Assembly: GCA_009663005.1 (NCBI GenBank)
Contig: CM018916.1
Span: 1,907,770 to 1,920,269, forward strand
Length of the DNA: 12,500 nt
Direction of reading: 5' to 3'
Origin: Actinidia chinensis
Lineage: Eukaryota > Streptophyta > Magnoliopsida > Ericales > Actinidiaceae
A program made the position numbers and the translations under genes. Positions 1 to 8,761 of the stretch are shown one piece after another. How positions within the stretch are numbered: position 1 is the first letter of the stretch; each line of letters opens with the position of its first letter. A model generated the notes under the pieces. The model was given only the letters and a program-made list of their open reading frames with translations, did no database searches and was not told the DNA's origin.

Positions 1-1495
1 TTAATCCCAGTCCTCCTTCCTTTGTGGAAGGCATATAGATTCCCATGAAACCAGAGCCTTTTGAAAACAAACATTTGACTGCAAGAAAGTTCCTACACAT
101 CCGGATGAGCCTACTCTAATCCCAGCAGGATGTCAGAACTGCCAGCAAAAACATTCAATCCTTGTAATAGGATCTATCAATTAACATCTGCTTGCGTTAA
201 GATAGCTTCATATCAGCCCAAGCATTTAAGTACCCGCTAGTCTGTTCAGTGAAAGTATGGAATTGGCATGGTCAGCTTAGTGGAAGCAACAGGCAAAACC
301 TAAATACCTAAAATGGGAATCTTCCCTCATAAATCCAGATTATGGGACTTGATAGCCTCCGGTCATCCTTAGAAATTCCAGTTTGCATTAAGATTAGATT
401 TTCCTACTGACTCTAAAGCCAGAACAATCCCCACAAACTCCTATTTTATTCATCAATAAGCGGAATGGCTCTACACTCCCCTCTAGAGAAGACATAAGAT
501 CATCCGCGAACGCCAAATGTGTGGATATTTAGAGTCCTGGCCATTTGGGATGGAAATTGAAATCCCGTGTTCCTTCAAATTTGATTAAGGCTCCTTGAAA
601 TAGATTACTCAGGCATAAGACAAATAGGAAGGGGATATGGTCCCCTTGTCTAATACCTTCGCTTACCCTTATTAAAGAATCCATGCATAGATCCGTTAAG
701 AATAGAAGATGCAGTGTAGAGACGCATGCATAAATCCAATTTACAAAACAGATTAGGAAATCCAAAAACCCATGGGCCACTTCCTCACAACATATCCTAA
801 TTGATTGTGTCATAAGCCTTCTGAGATCATCTTCATGTACATCGAGGTGAATCCTACTCCATCATATCTTGTTAAGGAAGCCCTGAACTAAGTAATGTTT
901 TCACCATGCTTTGCCTGGACAAAGGCATACCTGGCAGGATCTATTAGATTGGAAAGGAGCACAGAAACTTGGCAGCCAAGATCTTTGAAATCACCTTGTA
1001 TGACCACATTGCAACACGCGATTGGCCGAACCTCTTCCACCTTAGCTGCATTAAATGTTTTGGGGGACCAAGGCCAATCACCGAATGGTCACTGTTTGAG
1101 GATCTGACCCGAAGAAAAGATTCCTTGATGGATTCACAAAATCTTTCCTATATACTCCAAGCCCCTAAAGAAAAAGAGCAGAATAACCGTCCGGCCAGGG
1201 GCTTGTCATACCCTATGCTAAATAAGGAATCCTTGATCTCCTTATCGTGATAGAACAAATCAAAGCAGTAAGGTGTAGCTTGGTCATCTATCACGAACCT
1301 CCCTTCAAGCAGGACATTTATCAATTGGAGTACACGAGGAATGGAACCAATAGATTCTTATAGAATTCAACGAAAGATTCGTTAACTTACTGAGATTTTG
1401 ATCTTGAACCATCGGGAAGGGTATAATAGACACAATCTGACCTCTCTTCCTATGAATTTTAATCAAAATCATGGAAAATTTTGAACCCCGATCAT
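1..1495 (-). mobile_element. Degenerate non-LTR (LINE) retrotransposon, ORF2 reverse-transcriptase region
   Basis: Reading the minus strand from about 1495 down to 1 gives, in the correct order but in shifting frames, the landmarks of a plant LINE ORF2. First comes a DRGSKF-like segment (about 1471-1493), then KRGQIVSI and FVEFYKNLL (about 1340-1450). EIKDSLFSIG and GAWSI follow (about 1150-1250), then EVRPIACCN (1002-1034), DPARYAFVQ (915-941) and KAYDTIN (788-820, with a TAG where Trp is usual). FVNWIYACVS, GIRQGD and PFLFVLC lie in the one long open stretch (529-813), and the catalytic FADD is at 499-510. RYLGL-like, SGYLNAW and KEGGLGL motifs end at the left edge. I recognise these from the family, not from a search. 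Stops and at least six frame changes make it non-functional. The endonuclease part is absent, and the 3' end and poly(A) lie outside the window. Confidence 0.9.
470..820 (-). pseudogene. LINE reverse-transcriptase palm core (KAYD to FADD), frameshifted
   Basis: This is the best-preserved part of the LINE. An uninterrupted 94-codon stretch (529-813) holds FVNWI (residues 23-27 of that stretch), GIRQGD (53-58) and a hydrophobic PFLFVLC segment, which is the usual order around RT blocks 3-4. The upstream KAYD block is in another frame (788-820). The catalytic FADD pair (499-510) comes after a stop and a further frame change, in the context THLAFADDL. In a working enzyme, the two Asp of FADD and the upstream Asp coordinate the metal ions for target-primed reverse transcription. 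The frames are no longer joined, so no enzyme can be made. The ATG at 813 lies inside the domain and is not a natural start. Confidence 0.85.
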
Positions 1496-2130
1496 GTCTT
1501 CAAATATTCATTTTCGCAAGTTGCGAACAAAAACTTCTCTCAGCTAAGCCAGATGAAGGCAAGTGCTTCAGTTTACCATTGGTATTGAAGAAGAGGATAT
1601 GTGTGTATTATATTCAAAATGGATTTATTTTGCATTTCGTTTCCCAAAAGTTGACTCGAAGACATGCAAAATGGGTGGCTTCTTGCAAGGTTCACATTTA
1701 TGTAACATCACAAGCTGGTTCACAGCATAAAGGTGATGATGCTTTAAGTAGAAGGGTTTATTTGATAAAAACCATGTCTATGTGTCATTGGATTGGAGGG
1801 GAAATTAAGAGCAGTACGAGGATGACCTTATTTTGTAAAATTCTTGAGAGATGGAAGCAAAGGACAACAGACAGTGCTGAATTGAGTATGAATGACGGTT
1901 ATGGTTCAAAGATGGTGTTAGATTATGTATACCTGAAGGTTCTTGAGGGAGTTATTGATGGCGAAAGCATGGAGGAGGTTTAGGGAGGTCATTTTTGGCA
2001 GATAAAGTAAGGACACTGGAGATGGTAACAGAAGATACTTTTGCCTCATTGAGGGCGGTTGTGGTACAAGCATGTTGATAGATGTCTTATATGTCAAGTT
2101 TATAAGAAGGATTATAAATAGGAAAGCTAT
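1495..2130 (+). mobile_element. Truncated Ty3/Gypsy pol fragment, copy A (RNase H to integrase zinc-binding region)
   Basis: Plus-strand translation gives RNase H-type residues in order: an EQKL-like segment (about 1530) matching the family's SEKLS, NGFILHF (about 1618-1638), RRHAKWVA (about 1660-1680), a QAGSQHKGDDALSRR segment (about 1710-1758), LERWKQ and NDGYGSK. It then continues into the integrase zinc-binding region, read across a frameshift as KHVDRCLICQVYK (about 2065-2105). One frame stays open from 1471 to 1983, but its first residues are antisense LINE sequence, so this is a chance fusion rather than a gene. The expected TDHEALKYL segment between NGFILH and SQKL is missing, an internal deletion relative to copy B. 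Both ends are truncated, and no LTR or primer-binding site is seen. Confidence 0.85.
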
Positions 2131-2380
2131 TATTAAAATTATAAAAACAAGGCAATTTTGGTCAAAGTTTAAAATACCTATGGGTGCTAATTAATAAGAG
2201 TCTATCAATGAAGCCATATTTAAACAATGCCAATTTGACTTAAAGCTACGCTAAATGTTGTAGGGGGGACGTACGGGCTGGTACCCACCCACAAACTTAT
2301 AACCAAACTAAAGTTACCAAACATAAATATTTCCACTTCAAGTAACCAGGCTAAAAAAATTCCCAACCTGTCCTTGAAAC
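2130..2380. other. Unassigned spacer between the two Gypsy copies
   Basis: AT-rich sequence in which I see no open frame of note, no LTR end and no pol motif continuing from copy A or leading into copy B. It may be old element sequence decayed beyond recognition or the original host DNA between two insertions. Confidence 0.5.
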
Positions 2381-3484
2381 TTCAACATTCGAATTTGTCA
2401 TGACTGACAAGACTGGAATTCTTGGGGGGTTTTCTTAATTTCTGCAAAGGGTTTTGGGAAGTTGATCCCAGTCAAAAGTTCAAGCAATACAAGCGGGGAG
2501 GGGGGGGGGGATGGGCCGACACAGAAAAACACTCACTCAATCAAAAGTTTTCATGGACGAGTCATTTACAGAAGATTTATTCAGAATTCAGGTCTACAAT
2601 GGCCCAGATTACAGAATGTCTCAATGGTGGAAGGTTATAGCTGGAATTTTCAAGCAAAATAAGACTTCAAAGAGATCAAGCGGAGAGAGCGAGAATGACG
2701 CAAGCACCTGTTCTAGCTTACCGTTTTGATAAGATATTTGAGGTCGATTGTGATGCACAAAGCAGGGATTAGGAGTGTTTTAAGTTAAGGAGGACGACCG
2801 TAGCATATTTTAGTGAGAAGCTCAGTGGTGCTCGTTACAAAAATACTACAAAATATGACATGAATGCTATGCCATGTTTTGGGCAAATAAAGTTTTGGCA
2901 AACACGATCTTATTCAATGGATTTATTTGGCATTTCGTTCACGAAGTACTGCGATTTGTGAATTCTCAAAAGAAAGTTGAATCGAAAAGGAAATGCAAAA
3001 TGGGTTGGGTTTCTTGCAATAGTTTCACATTTATGTTACATCACAGGGCCTGGTTAATAGAAAAGGTGGTTGATGCTTACGTGAAGTTGTTTTATTTGTT
3101 AAAATCATGTCGCTAGTGTCATTGGATTGATGTAATTAGAGCAGTACAGTGGAGGAAGGAACCTTATTTTGTGTGAAAAATTCTTGAGAGATGGAAGCTA
3201 AGGACAACAAGACGTGCCTGAATTTATTATGAATGACGGTTATGTGTTCAAAGGGTGTAGATTATTTATTACCTGAAGGTTTCCTGGAGGGAGTTATGAT
3301 TGCCGAATGGCATGGGGGGGAGGTTTTTCGGAGGTCATTTGGCTGGAAGTAATAAGACACTAGAGATGGTAACCGAAAGATACTGGCCTCCTCATTGAGG
3401 CGTTATGGGTACAAGCATGTTGACAGATGTCTTATTGTCAGTTTCTAAAGTCAACAGCATCATAATATTGGATTGATTACTCTT

Positions 3485-4150
3485 TGCCAGTCCTATAACT
3501 CCGTGGGATTGAAGTTAGCATAATTTTGTATTTGGTTTACCGGGACAAAAGAGGTTGGAGATTCTATTTTTGTTGTTGTTGATCGATTTTCCAAACAGTC
3601 ACATGTCATTCCTTCCAAAGAAGACTTTAGATGCACTCATGTGGCCAATTCTTTTTTTCAGGAGATGTTAGAACGTGGTGTTCCAAAAACTATCACATCG
3701 GATCGAGATAGAAATATTTGTCATTTTAGGGAAACTTGTGGAAGTTATGGGGCTACAAACTTTCAGTACAGTAGCGCTTCCTCCTCAAACAGATGGCCAA
3801 AAAACTGAGGTAGGGTAGTAAACCGTAGTATAGATTTGGAAATTTTATTACGATGCCTTGCAAGGAAACGGCAACGCAATGGGAGGATTGACGTTACCAC
3901 AGCTGAATTTGCTTATAAAGTTTGTAGCAGGTCATACCGAAAAGAGTCGCTTTCGAAAAAATTGTTTGGTCGCAATCTAAATTAGGTCGAGGGCCCTTTG
4001 GAGTATCAAAACAGTCTCGTATCAGCGATGATACTGTTGCCATTTGTAGAAAATTTGAAGATATTATGAAGAAGACGTCAAAGATGTTGACATGAATCAA
4101 CGCTAAAGAGACAAGGACCCAACCGACAAGTGATTCAAAGAAGGTCAAGT
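3485..4150 (+). pseudogene. Ty3/Gypsy integrase core, catalytically dead remnant
   Basis: The rve-type core is readable as GDSIFVVVDRFSK (from 3557), CTHVANSFFQ, GVPKTITSDRD (about 3675-3715) and PQTDGQ (3783-3800), followed by a Glu in TEV (GAG 3807-3809). These supply the second Asp (SDRD) and the Glu of the DDE triad. At the first position the family has MDFV; here the aligned codons read HNFV (Asn at 3522-3524), preceded by stops. Further on, TTAEFAY (about 3890-3915) and VIGLWV (about 4150-4175) follow the family's order toward the C-terminal end. A one-base insertion after TDGQ and two stops follow immediately. In an intact element this enzyme joins cDNA ends to host DNA. Here it cannot be translated as one chain, and the first catalytic Asp appears lost. 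Confidence 0.8.
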
Positions 4151-4459
4151 TGGTGATTGGGTTATGGGTTTATTCGATAAAGGAAAAATCCAGTTGGTAC
4201 TTATCACAAATTTGAAACGCAAGAAAAGAAGGTGAAAAAGGGAAGGGGGTCCCATTATAAGATTTATGCAAGTTAGGGAGGAGATATGATTATGAAGTAA
4301 AGTACCTCAAGGCTTTCAACATATCTCCCCTTTTTTTTTATGGGCTGGGGGGTGATCTTTATTATAGTTTCAGGGTGATCGCCCAGAGATTGAATCTGAA
4401 AAGTTCAGATCGGTCATTTTTTTTTAACAAAAAAAAAAAGAAATAGTGGTGTTGACAAA

Positions 4460-4575
4460 GTGATTGAAGTAGAGTGATGAAAAACTATGGAGGACCCTTA
4501 CTTGCGGGTTCTGTCAAGTGGCTTGGAAATCCATAAGTGAGAACTCTTGGATTAGTGAAGGGATTTAATTGACAG
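4460..4575 (+). pseudogene. Chromodomain-like C-terminus of Gypsy copy B
   Basis: Translated pieces VIEVE (from 4460), EKTMEDPYL (about 4479-4505), VKWLGNP (4513-4533) and, one frame back, ISENSWISEG (4533-4562) follow the chromodomain pattern: EVEK-like start, then YLVKWKG, then SENTWEPEENL. In plant chromoviruses this fold sits at the integrase C-terminus and directs insertion into heterochromatin. At least two frameshifts interrupt it. The match is judged by eye and is short, but its position directly after the integrase supports it. Confidence 0.62.
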
Positions 4576-4599
4576 AGATAGATGCTGCAAAGGTGCAGC

Positions 4600-5280
4600 T
4601 GCGAAGATGACAACTCACACGAAATCGACTTGGGGTTTTCTCTAACCTGGAGGGAAAATAATGCAGCAATTATCTACGAGTTCTAATTTTTTGTGCTGCC
4701 AATATCTATAAATATTTTAAATGTCATAAATGGTGGGAGCTTGACAGGTTTATTGGGGGGATCTCAAAGAAGTAGTCAGTTCTTTAAATCTTGGGAACAT
4801 GAAAATACTGAAGTAAAGTCTTGCACGGATAACCTTTGATAGCTTTTATTTCCACACTTTTTTGCGTTGTAAAAGGTTGTAAACTATGAGTAAAGAGGCA
4901 ATTTATTTTTCTAGAAAATTTACCACATAATAGAGTACTATAGAGCTCTTGTCACCTAGGATCTCAAGTATTGGAAGGTTAGGTTTGAAAGGTCATCCTT
5001 GTTGTATCTACTTCAAGCCCTCCCACCGCGTTGCCGTTTTGGGCGAGAGGCTGGCAACAGCTGCTATTTTCTATTGTCCAATTATATCCTTTTGTAGTGA
5101 TCAAAAGTCCAAAGTACCTACTTTCACCTTTCATTATAATTGTATTGTTTGGATGATGAACAAAAAGTTGATTCTGGCTTTCTTTTGATAACATCAGATT
5201 TTATCCTTTTTTGGATACCGAACAGTTGTAATTATTCAAGTATTGAACTGAATACCCTGTTTTAAGTCATGTTTATTTTT
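4600..5280. other. No recognised gene; possible 3' end region of Gypsy copy B
   Basis: This stretch lies directly after the chromodomain, where untranslated 3' sequence and an LTR would be expected. I could not find a TG...CA-bounded repeat with a partner elsewhere in the window, nor a convincing polypurine tract beyond short runs such as ggggg near 4755. Open frames of about 70-80 codons on both strands (4949-5188 plus, 4979-5194 minus) overlap each other and show no domain, so I do not call them genes. Confidence 0.4.
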
Positions 5281-5331
5281 GTTTTTTTTTGTTTTTGTTG
5301 TTTTGTTTTTGGGGGGGGTGGGGGGCGGGGT

Positions 5332-5371
<40 letters not shown>

Positions 5372-5397
5372 GGAAGGCCATCAGGGGGCAGGCCTTG
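5281..5397. repeat. T-rich then extreme G-rich tract (37-G run)
   Basis: A T-rich stretch with scattered G (about 5276-5310) passes into G8-T-G6-C-G4-T and then an unbroken run of 37 G (5332-5368), followed by more G-rich sequence to about 5397. A tract like this can fold into G-quadruplexes and is prone to slippage. Runs of this length are also where sequencing and assembly most often fail, so the true length is uncertain. The glycine-rich frames on the plus strand and proline-rich frame on the minus strand over this tract are simple consequences of the repeat. Confidence 0.9.
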
Positions 5398-5399
5398 GC

Positions 5400-6930
5400 G
5401 CAGTGAGGGGCCTTTGGAAAGTGTTTGTATTAATGGGGTTTTATTTGGTAGGTATTTATTTTTCAATGTTGCTCATGACTTAAGCAGAATTAGACGGTTT
5501 CTACCAAATAATAATAATGAGAGTAAAACAAAGATAAGCAGGAAGACCTTTTCTACCATCCTCTTATGGTCATCTTTACAATGTCCGTAATCTTATATGA
5601 AGAAGGGTAATTCATCCTTTCTCCAGGTTATTAAAAAGCGGATAATCGATAATCAAGAGCAGTCAACCAAAAGAGTACATGACTACTTAATCAGTTGTTA
5701 ATTTCTATGGAACTTCCATTATTTTCATTGATTTTACTGACGAGAAGCGTTGTGACCAAAAACATACCTTTCCATAGATCTGTGAATGTGAAGGACTACA
5801 AGAAACATTGCATCCTGAAAACAACAGATGTCTGATGCACTGGAGCTGAGAAAATTTCAGCCCAATCGTTGGCACTTATACAACGTTACATGGAAGCAAA
5901 AACCAGTCAGGGAGGAGAAAACTTTACACAGGCCAAAGAAAGTAGATTATTGAAAGATCAATGGACGGTGTTACTCTACATGCTCCGGTTTGTTAAAGGA
6001 AAGTAAGCCCCCCACTTGTAATCATAGTTACAAGCGGCCATGGTAAATTTTCTTTTCGATATCTCTATTTATTATTCCAAAATGTTGATATTCCTTTACA
6101 ATGGAACGATAACTACGAATCCCTTTCATAGACGGTCCAATCACTGCCTGTATCCCTGTAAGCGTTTGCACCACCCTCAACATTTTGGTAATCAATGTCG
6201 TGTAAGATATTTGTCTACATTCATTTCCTTTGAAATTTTTTACTTTCTTTTGTTTGGATCGCAGTTTATTATTAGGGAAACAACATTTAAGCTTGATCTC
6301 TATTTTGGAGAACGACACTTTTCTGCCACCGGAAAGAAAACAGTATTACGTGGACTGTTTTATTTTCTCGTACTTGTATACAATGGATATGATATGGCTA
6401 TGGGTGCGGTATGTGTATGATGCATGTGCCCAATTTACATACCTGAATCATCTAATTATTATGATATTTAAAATATACAAACAAAAAAAAGCAAACATTA
6501 GTTCAAAGATATTAATTCTAGTCTTTCACATGGCTGAAAGATCGAAATTAATATTGAAATTGTTATGTTGTTTGTTCGTAATCGCATTTGATTTCAAGTA
6601 TATTTAAGCCAATAAGAAAATATTCAAAGTGGCAGGATTGGGACTCTCAACATGATTGTTGGTCTTGAGAAGCAGTCAATTTTACATATTATGTCAAAAG
6701 TAGTCTTGTATCTAATATTTTTCTCTTAGATCCCATAATGGTACTAACTGGTAACCTATCTAGAAAATTGTATAACAGACAATATAAACAAGTGTCCAGG
6801 ACGCGTCCTTGTACACATACCCAAAATATTGGACACATTATCGACAAATATCCTATAATTTTGAACAACGCACCCGCCCCAGATTACTAGTTCTAATTCA
6901 TTTACAAAAAGTAAAGGAACATATTACAGA
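5400..6930. other. Long AT-rich intergenic stretch without a recognised gene
   Basis: The longest open frames (6040-6420 and 6230-6607 plus, 6028-6318 minus) overlap each other, lack a known domain and are rich in Phe, Ile, Leu and Tyr as expected of AT-rich DNA. Isolated splice-like signals occur, such as a GTAAGC at about 6157 and a TTTGGATCGCAG at about 6253-6264, but I could not build a coherent exon set. A 12-bp perfect palindrome lies at 6798-6809. Confidence 0.5.
6798..6809. repeat. 12-bp perfect palindrome with flanking GTGTCC/GGACAC inverted repeats
   Basis: AGGACGCGTCCT equals its own reverse complement. Just to its left is GTGTCC (6792-6797), and a complementary GGACAC follows at 6831-6836. 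It is GC-rich inside very AT-rich DNA. It could be a chance palindrome, a protein-binding site or the remnant of a small inverted-repeat element. Confidence 0.45.
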
Positions 6931-7129
6931 GTGAGATGGTATGTAATTGCTCTGCACATTTGTTTTTGCAATTGTGTGTATTATATTCCTCCCTCCCTCT
7001 CTCACTTCTGCTATCGCCCTCTAAAATCCGATGCTTAACTGCTTCTTTGTCTCTCCTTGCATTGTTATGCGATTCACATTTCCTGTTTGTACATACTTGC
7101 TCCACCTCGTGTCGTCCTTTAATCCTTTG

Positions 7130-8060
7130 GTTAGGGATAATCGAATTAAATGACAACCGTAAGACTCAGTTCTATATGGATAAATTCATGGACTACGATC
7201 GTCAGCTCATGGAGCGAGATGCCATTATGTAATCATATTATAAAAATTTAATAAAATTATTGTGATCTAACTGTTATCACTTTTATCCATCTTATTTCTA
7301 ACAAGGATATGCTCGAGTGGCTTGGATGTCATCCAAAAAAACATTCAATTAATGAGTTCATGCCTTTTTTATTTCCTTTTCCATTCTTCTAATTATTTTC
7401 CAGGAAACCAAGATTGCTGGATTGTCATCCAAGAAAACGTTCAATACTGAGTTCATGGCCTTTTATTTCCTTTTCAATTTTCTTCTCATTCTTTCCAGGC
7501 AAACAAAATCGAAGAACTCAGACAGAAAGTGGCTGAATAATGAGACCGCAGAAAAGACCAGTTAGAGCACCAGAAACATACCCTAGAAGAAGAAAGCACA
7601 TCTCAAAAAGGCATTAGCATCTGCTGCTTCCGGAGGCTCAAGGGCATTGTCGGAGGAGTTGCCAAGCTCTGAACCACAATGAGACTATCTGCCGAGCTGG
7701 CAGCAACAAAAAAAATTTCCCCGACCATTGCAGAAACAGCTCCACCTCAGGAATAGCCAGAGAGACAGTCACGTTAGGTGGCAGGACCCAAGGCGGTTTT
7801 ACCCTCGATCACAAGAGGGACCTGCTTTGCGTAGGAGAGAGAGTGAGAGAGGTTTCATATGAAGCAGCATTGTCTGAACGACAAGAGAGGTGAGAAGCTA
7901 CAAAAGGAAGGGGAGGAATCCAAACACAGAGAAGCTTATTCTCGAAAACGAAACAAGCTTGCAAAACATGTGGTCCTTGTGGCAAAGCCTTAGAAATCTC
8001 ATGGAGCAGAAAACAGGGTCAGTATCCGCAGGAAAGCCAGGAAAGTGATTGGTTTTGAAA
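7130..8060 (+). pseudogene. Possible broken coiled-coil gene fragment (unrecognised)
   Basis: Short protein-like stretches occur in order on the plus strand. A charged segment ends in KTQFYMDKFMDYDRQLMERD (about 7162-7221) and is followed by a donor-like ATTAT/GTAATC (about 7224-7232). After an AT/T-rich stretch ending in TTTCCAG come KIEELRQKVAE (about 7507-7539), DQLEHQKHTLEEES in another frame (about 7557-7600) and ASAASGGSRALSEELPSSEP. Near 8018-8095 a further piece reads RRKARKVIGFEMWKESALDK. The charged, heptad-like composition suggests a coiled coil interrupted by an intron. The pieces need frame changes and carry stops (TAATGA after VAE), so this would be a pseudogene or mis-sequenced. 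I do not recognise the family. Confidence 0.35.
7321..7506. repeat. Tandem duplication, two ~90-bp units at ~96-bp spacing
   Basis: Unit 1 (7321-7411) and unit 2 (7417-7506) share the same order of words: TGGAT-TGTCATCCAA, AACATTCAAT or AACGTTCAAT, GAGTTCATG-CCTTTT, ATTTCCTTTT, a pyrimidine stretch, TTTCCAGG and AAAC. They differ by scattered substitutions and short indels, so the duplication is not recent. Each unit ends in a polypyrimidine run plus CAG/G, the shape of a plant 3' splice site. The duplication therefore copies an intron end. Confidence 0.85.
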
Positions 8061-8760
8061 TGTGGAAGGAATCAGCCCTGGACAAAGGGATTAAATAAGA
8101 TTGTTGTGTAATTGGAACAGGATTGTGTTGTTGTGAATGCAGGGGTTGATGGTGATGGGTTTATGTATTGAGAGTTTTTCAGTTGCTTCTTTACCATATT
8201 TTGCCAAATGTATCTAGGGTTTCGTCATTATAAGGCAAAGCGCGCAATGTAATTTCCCTCTAATCCAAATATGGTCGGAAAACGGTTTTTTTCCTTGATC
8301 TAATGTAGTTTTTTGGTCAGTAATTTCCAGAAGCCGCATTTATTTGTTCTGACAGGCGCGTAATTAAAAGACAAACCGGAGGCTTGATTTTTTCTTAAAA
8401 AAAATACTAGATTAAGATTACATCCATGACCAGTGAGAAAGAAAAAGAAAAAAAAAATTGTACAACCCTCGCCTTATCTGATCCTAATTTGATAGTGATT
8501 TTGACAACCCATAACCTGGTACCTGCACGGGTAAAAAATAGTTTAAACCTACCTCTTTAGGTTTTTGCTGTACATAAGTTTCAATAATTTTAATCTCACT
8601 TAACCTAAGTTCTGGTTCTGCTGTGAGGCGGTTAAGATATGTGGTTGTGGGTCCAGGAGAGAGAGCAATGATGGGTAGAGAGGACTGATGGGTGTGGTTG
8701 GGTGGCAAAAGATGGGAGAGAGAGAAAGAGCGAGAGTCCGAACTTTTTTCTGCTTATTTT
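8060..8760. other. Intergenic stretch, no recognised gene; GA-rich tract near 8700
   Basis: A 74-codon minus-strand frame (8484-8708) and a 75-codon plus-strand frame (8692-8919) show no recognisable domain. A/GA-rich simple sequence occurs at about 8437-8456 and 8709-8736 (gagagagagaaagag type). I see no promoter or RNA gene that I could defend. Confidence 0.45.
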
Positions 8761-8761
8761 A

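Larger units (their letters stand above)
2380..4600 (+). mobile_element. Degenerate Ty3/Gypsy (chromovirus-type) pol, copy B
   Basis: Pol landmarks appear in order on the plus strand, spread over all three frames. MTDKTG (about 2400), EVDPSQK (about 2459-2479), SFHG and YRRFIQN (about 2545-2590) and TECLNGG (about 2608-2630) mark the C-terminal part of RT. MTQAPVLA, FDKIFEVDCDA, VAYFSEKLSGARY (about 2695-2845) and a second NGFIWHF to KMGWVS block (about 2916-3010) mark RNase H. KHVDRCLI (about 3412) is the end of the integrase zinc-binding part, and DSIFVVVDRFSK onward is the integrase core. A chromodomain-like end follows near 4460-4575, placing it with plant chromoviruses. Gag, protease and most of RT are missing, LTRs are not recognisable, and indels and stops are very frequent. 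Copies A and B are clearly related and share orientation. Confidence 0.88.

Noticed and set aside
1471..1983. A 170-codon plus-strand open frame as a host gene
   Set aside because: Its first residues are antisense LINE sequence and the rest is Gypsy RNase H/integrase; it is a chance read-through across two decayed elements.
4394..4439. A short hairpin (TCTGAA-AAG-TTCAGA) and the following T9/A11 inverted run as a terminator or small-RNA gene
   Set aside because: They lie inside the decayed Gypsy copy, are short and low-complexity, and there is no promoter element that would support an RNA gene.
1..4600. Recognisable LTRs or a primer-binding site for the Gypsy copies
   Set aside because: No TGGTATCAGAGC-type tRNA-complementary site and no paired terminal repeats were found; both copies seem to be internal fragments, so I did not assign LTR boundaries.
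5236..5590. Proline-rich (minus) and glycine-rich (plus) proteins
   Set aside because: The composition comes entirely from the G/C homopolymer tract; there is no domain outside it.
6028..6607. Open frames of 96-126 codons on both strands
   Set aside because: They overlap each other, carry no recognisable motif and have the Phe/Ile/Tyr bias of AT-rich DNA. I saw no exon structure that favours one of them.
6902..7156. A basic 84-codon minus-strand frame
   Set aside because: It is the complement of a CT-rich stretch (about 6988-7050), which creates its Arg/Glu/Ser-rich look. The more plausible coding signal here is on the plus strand from about 7130.
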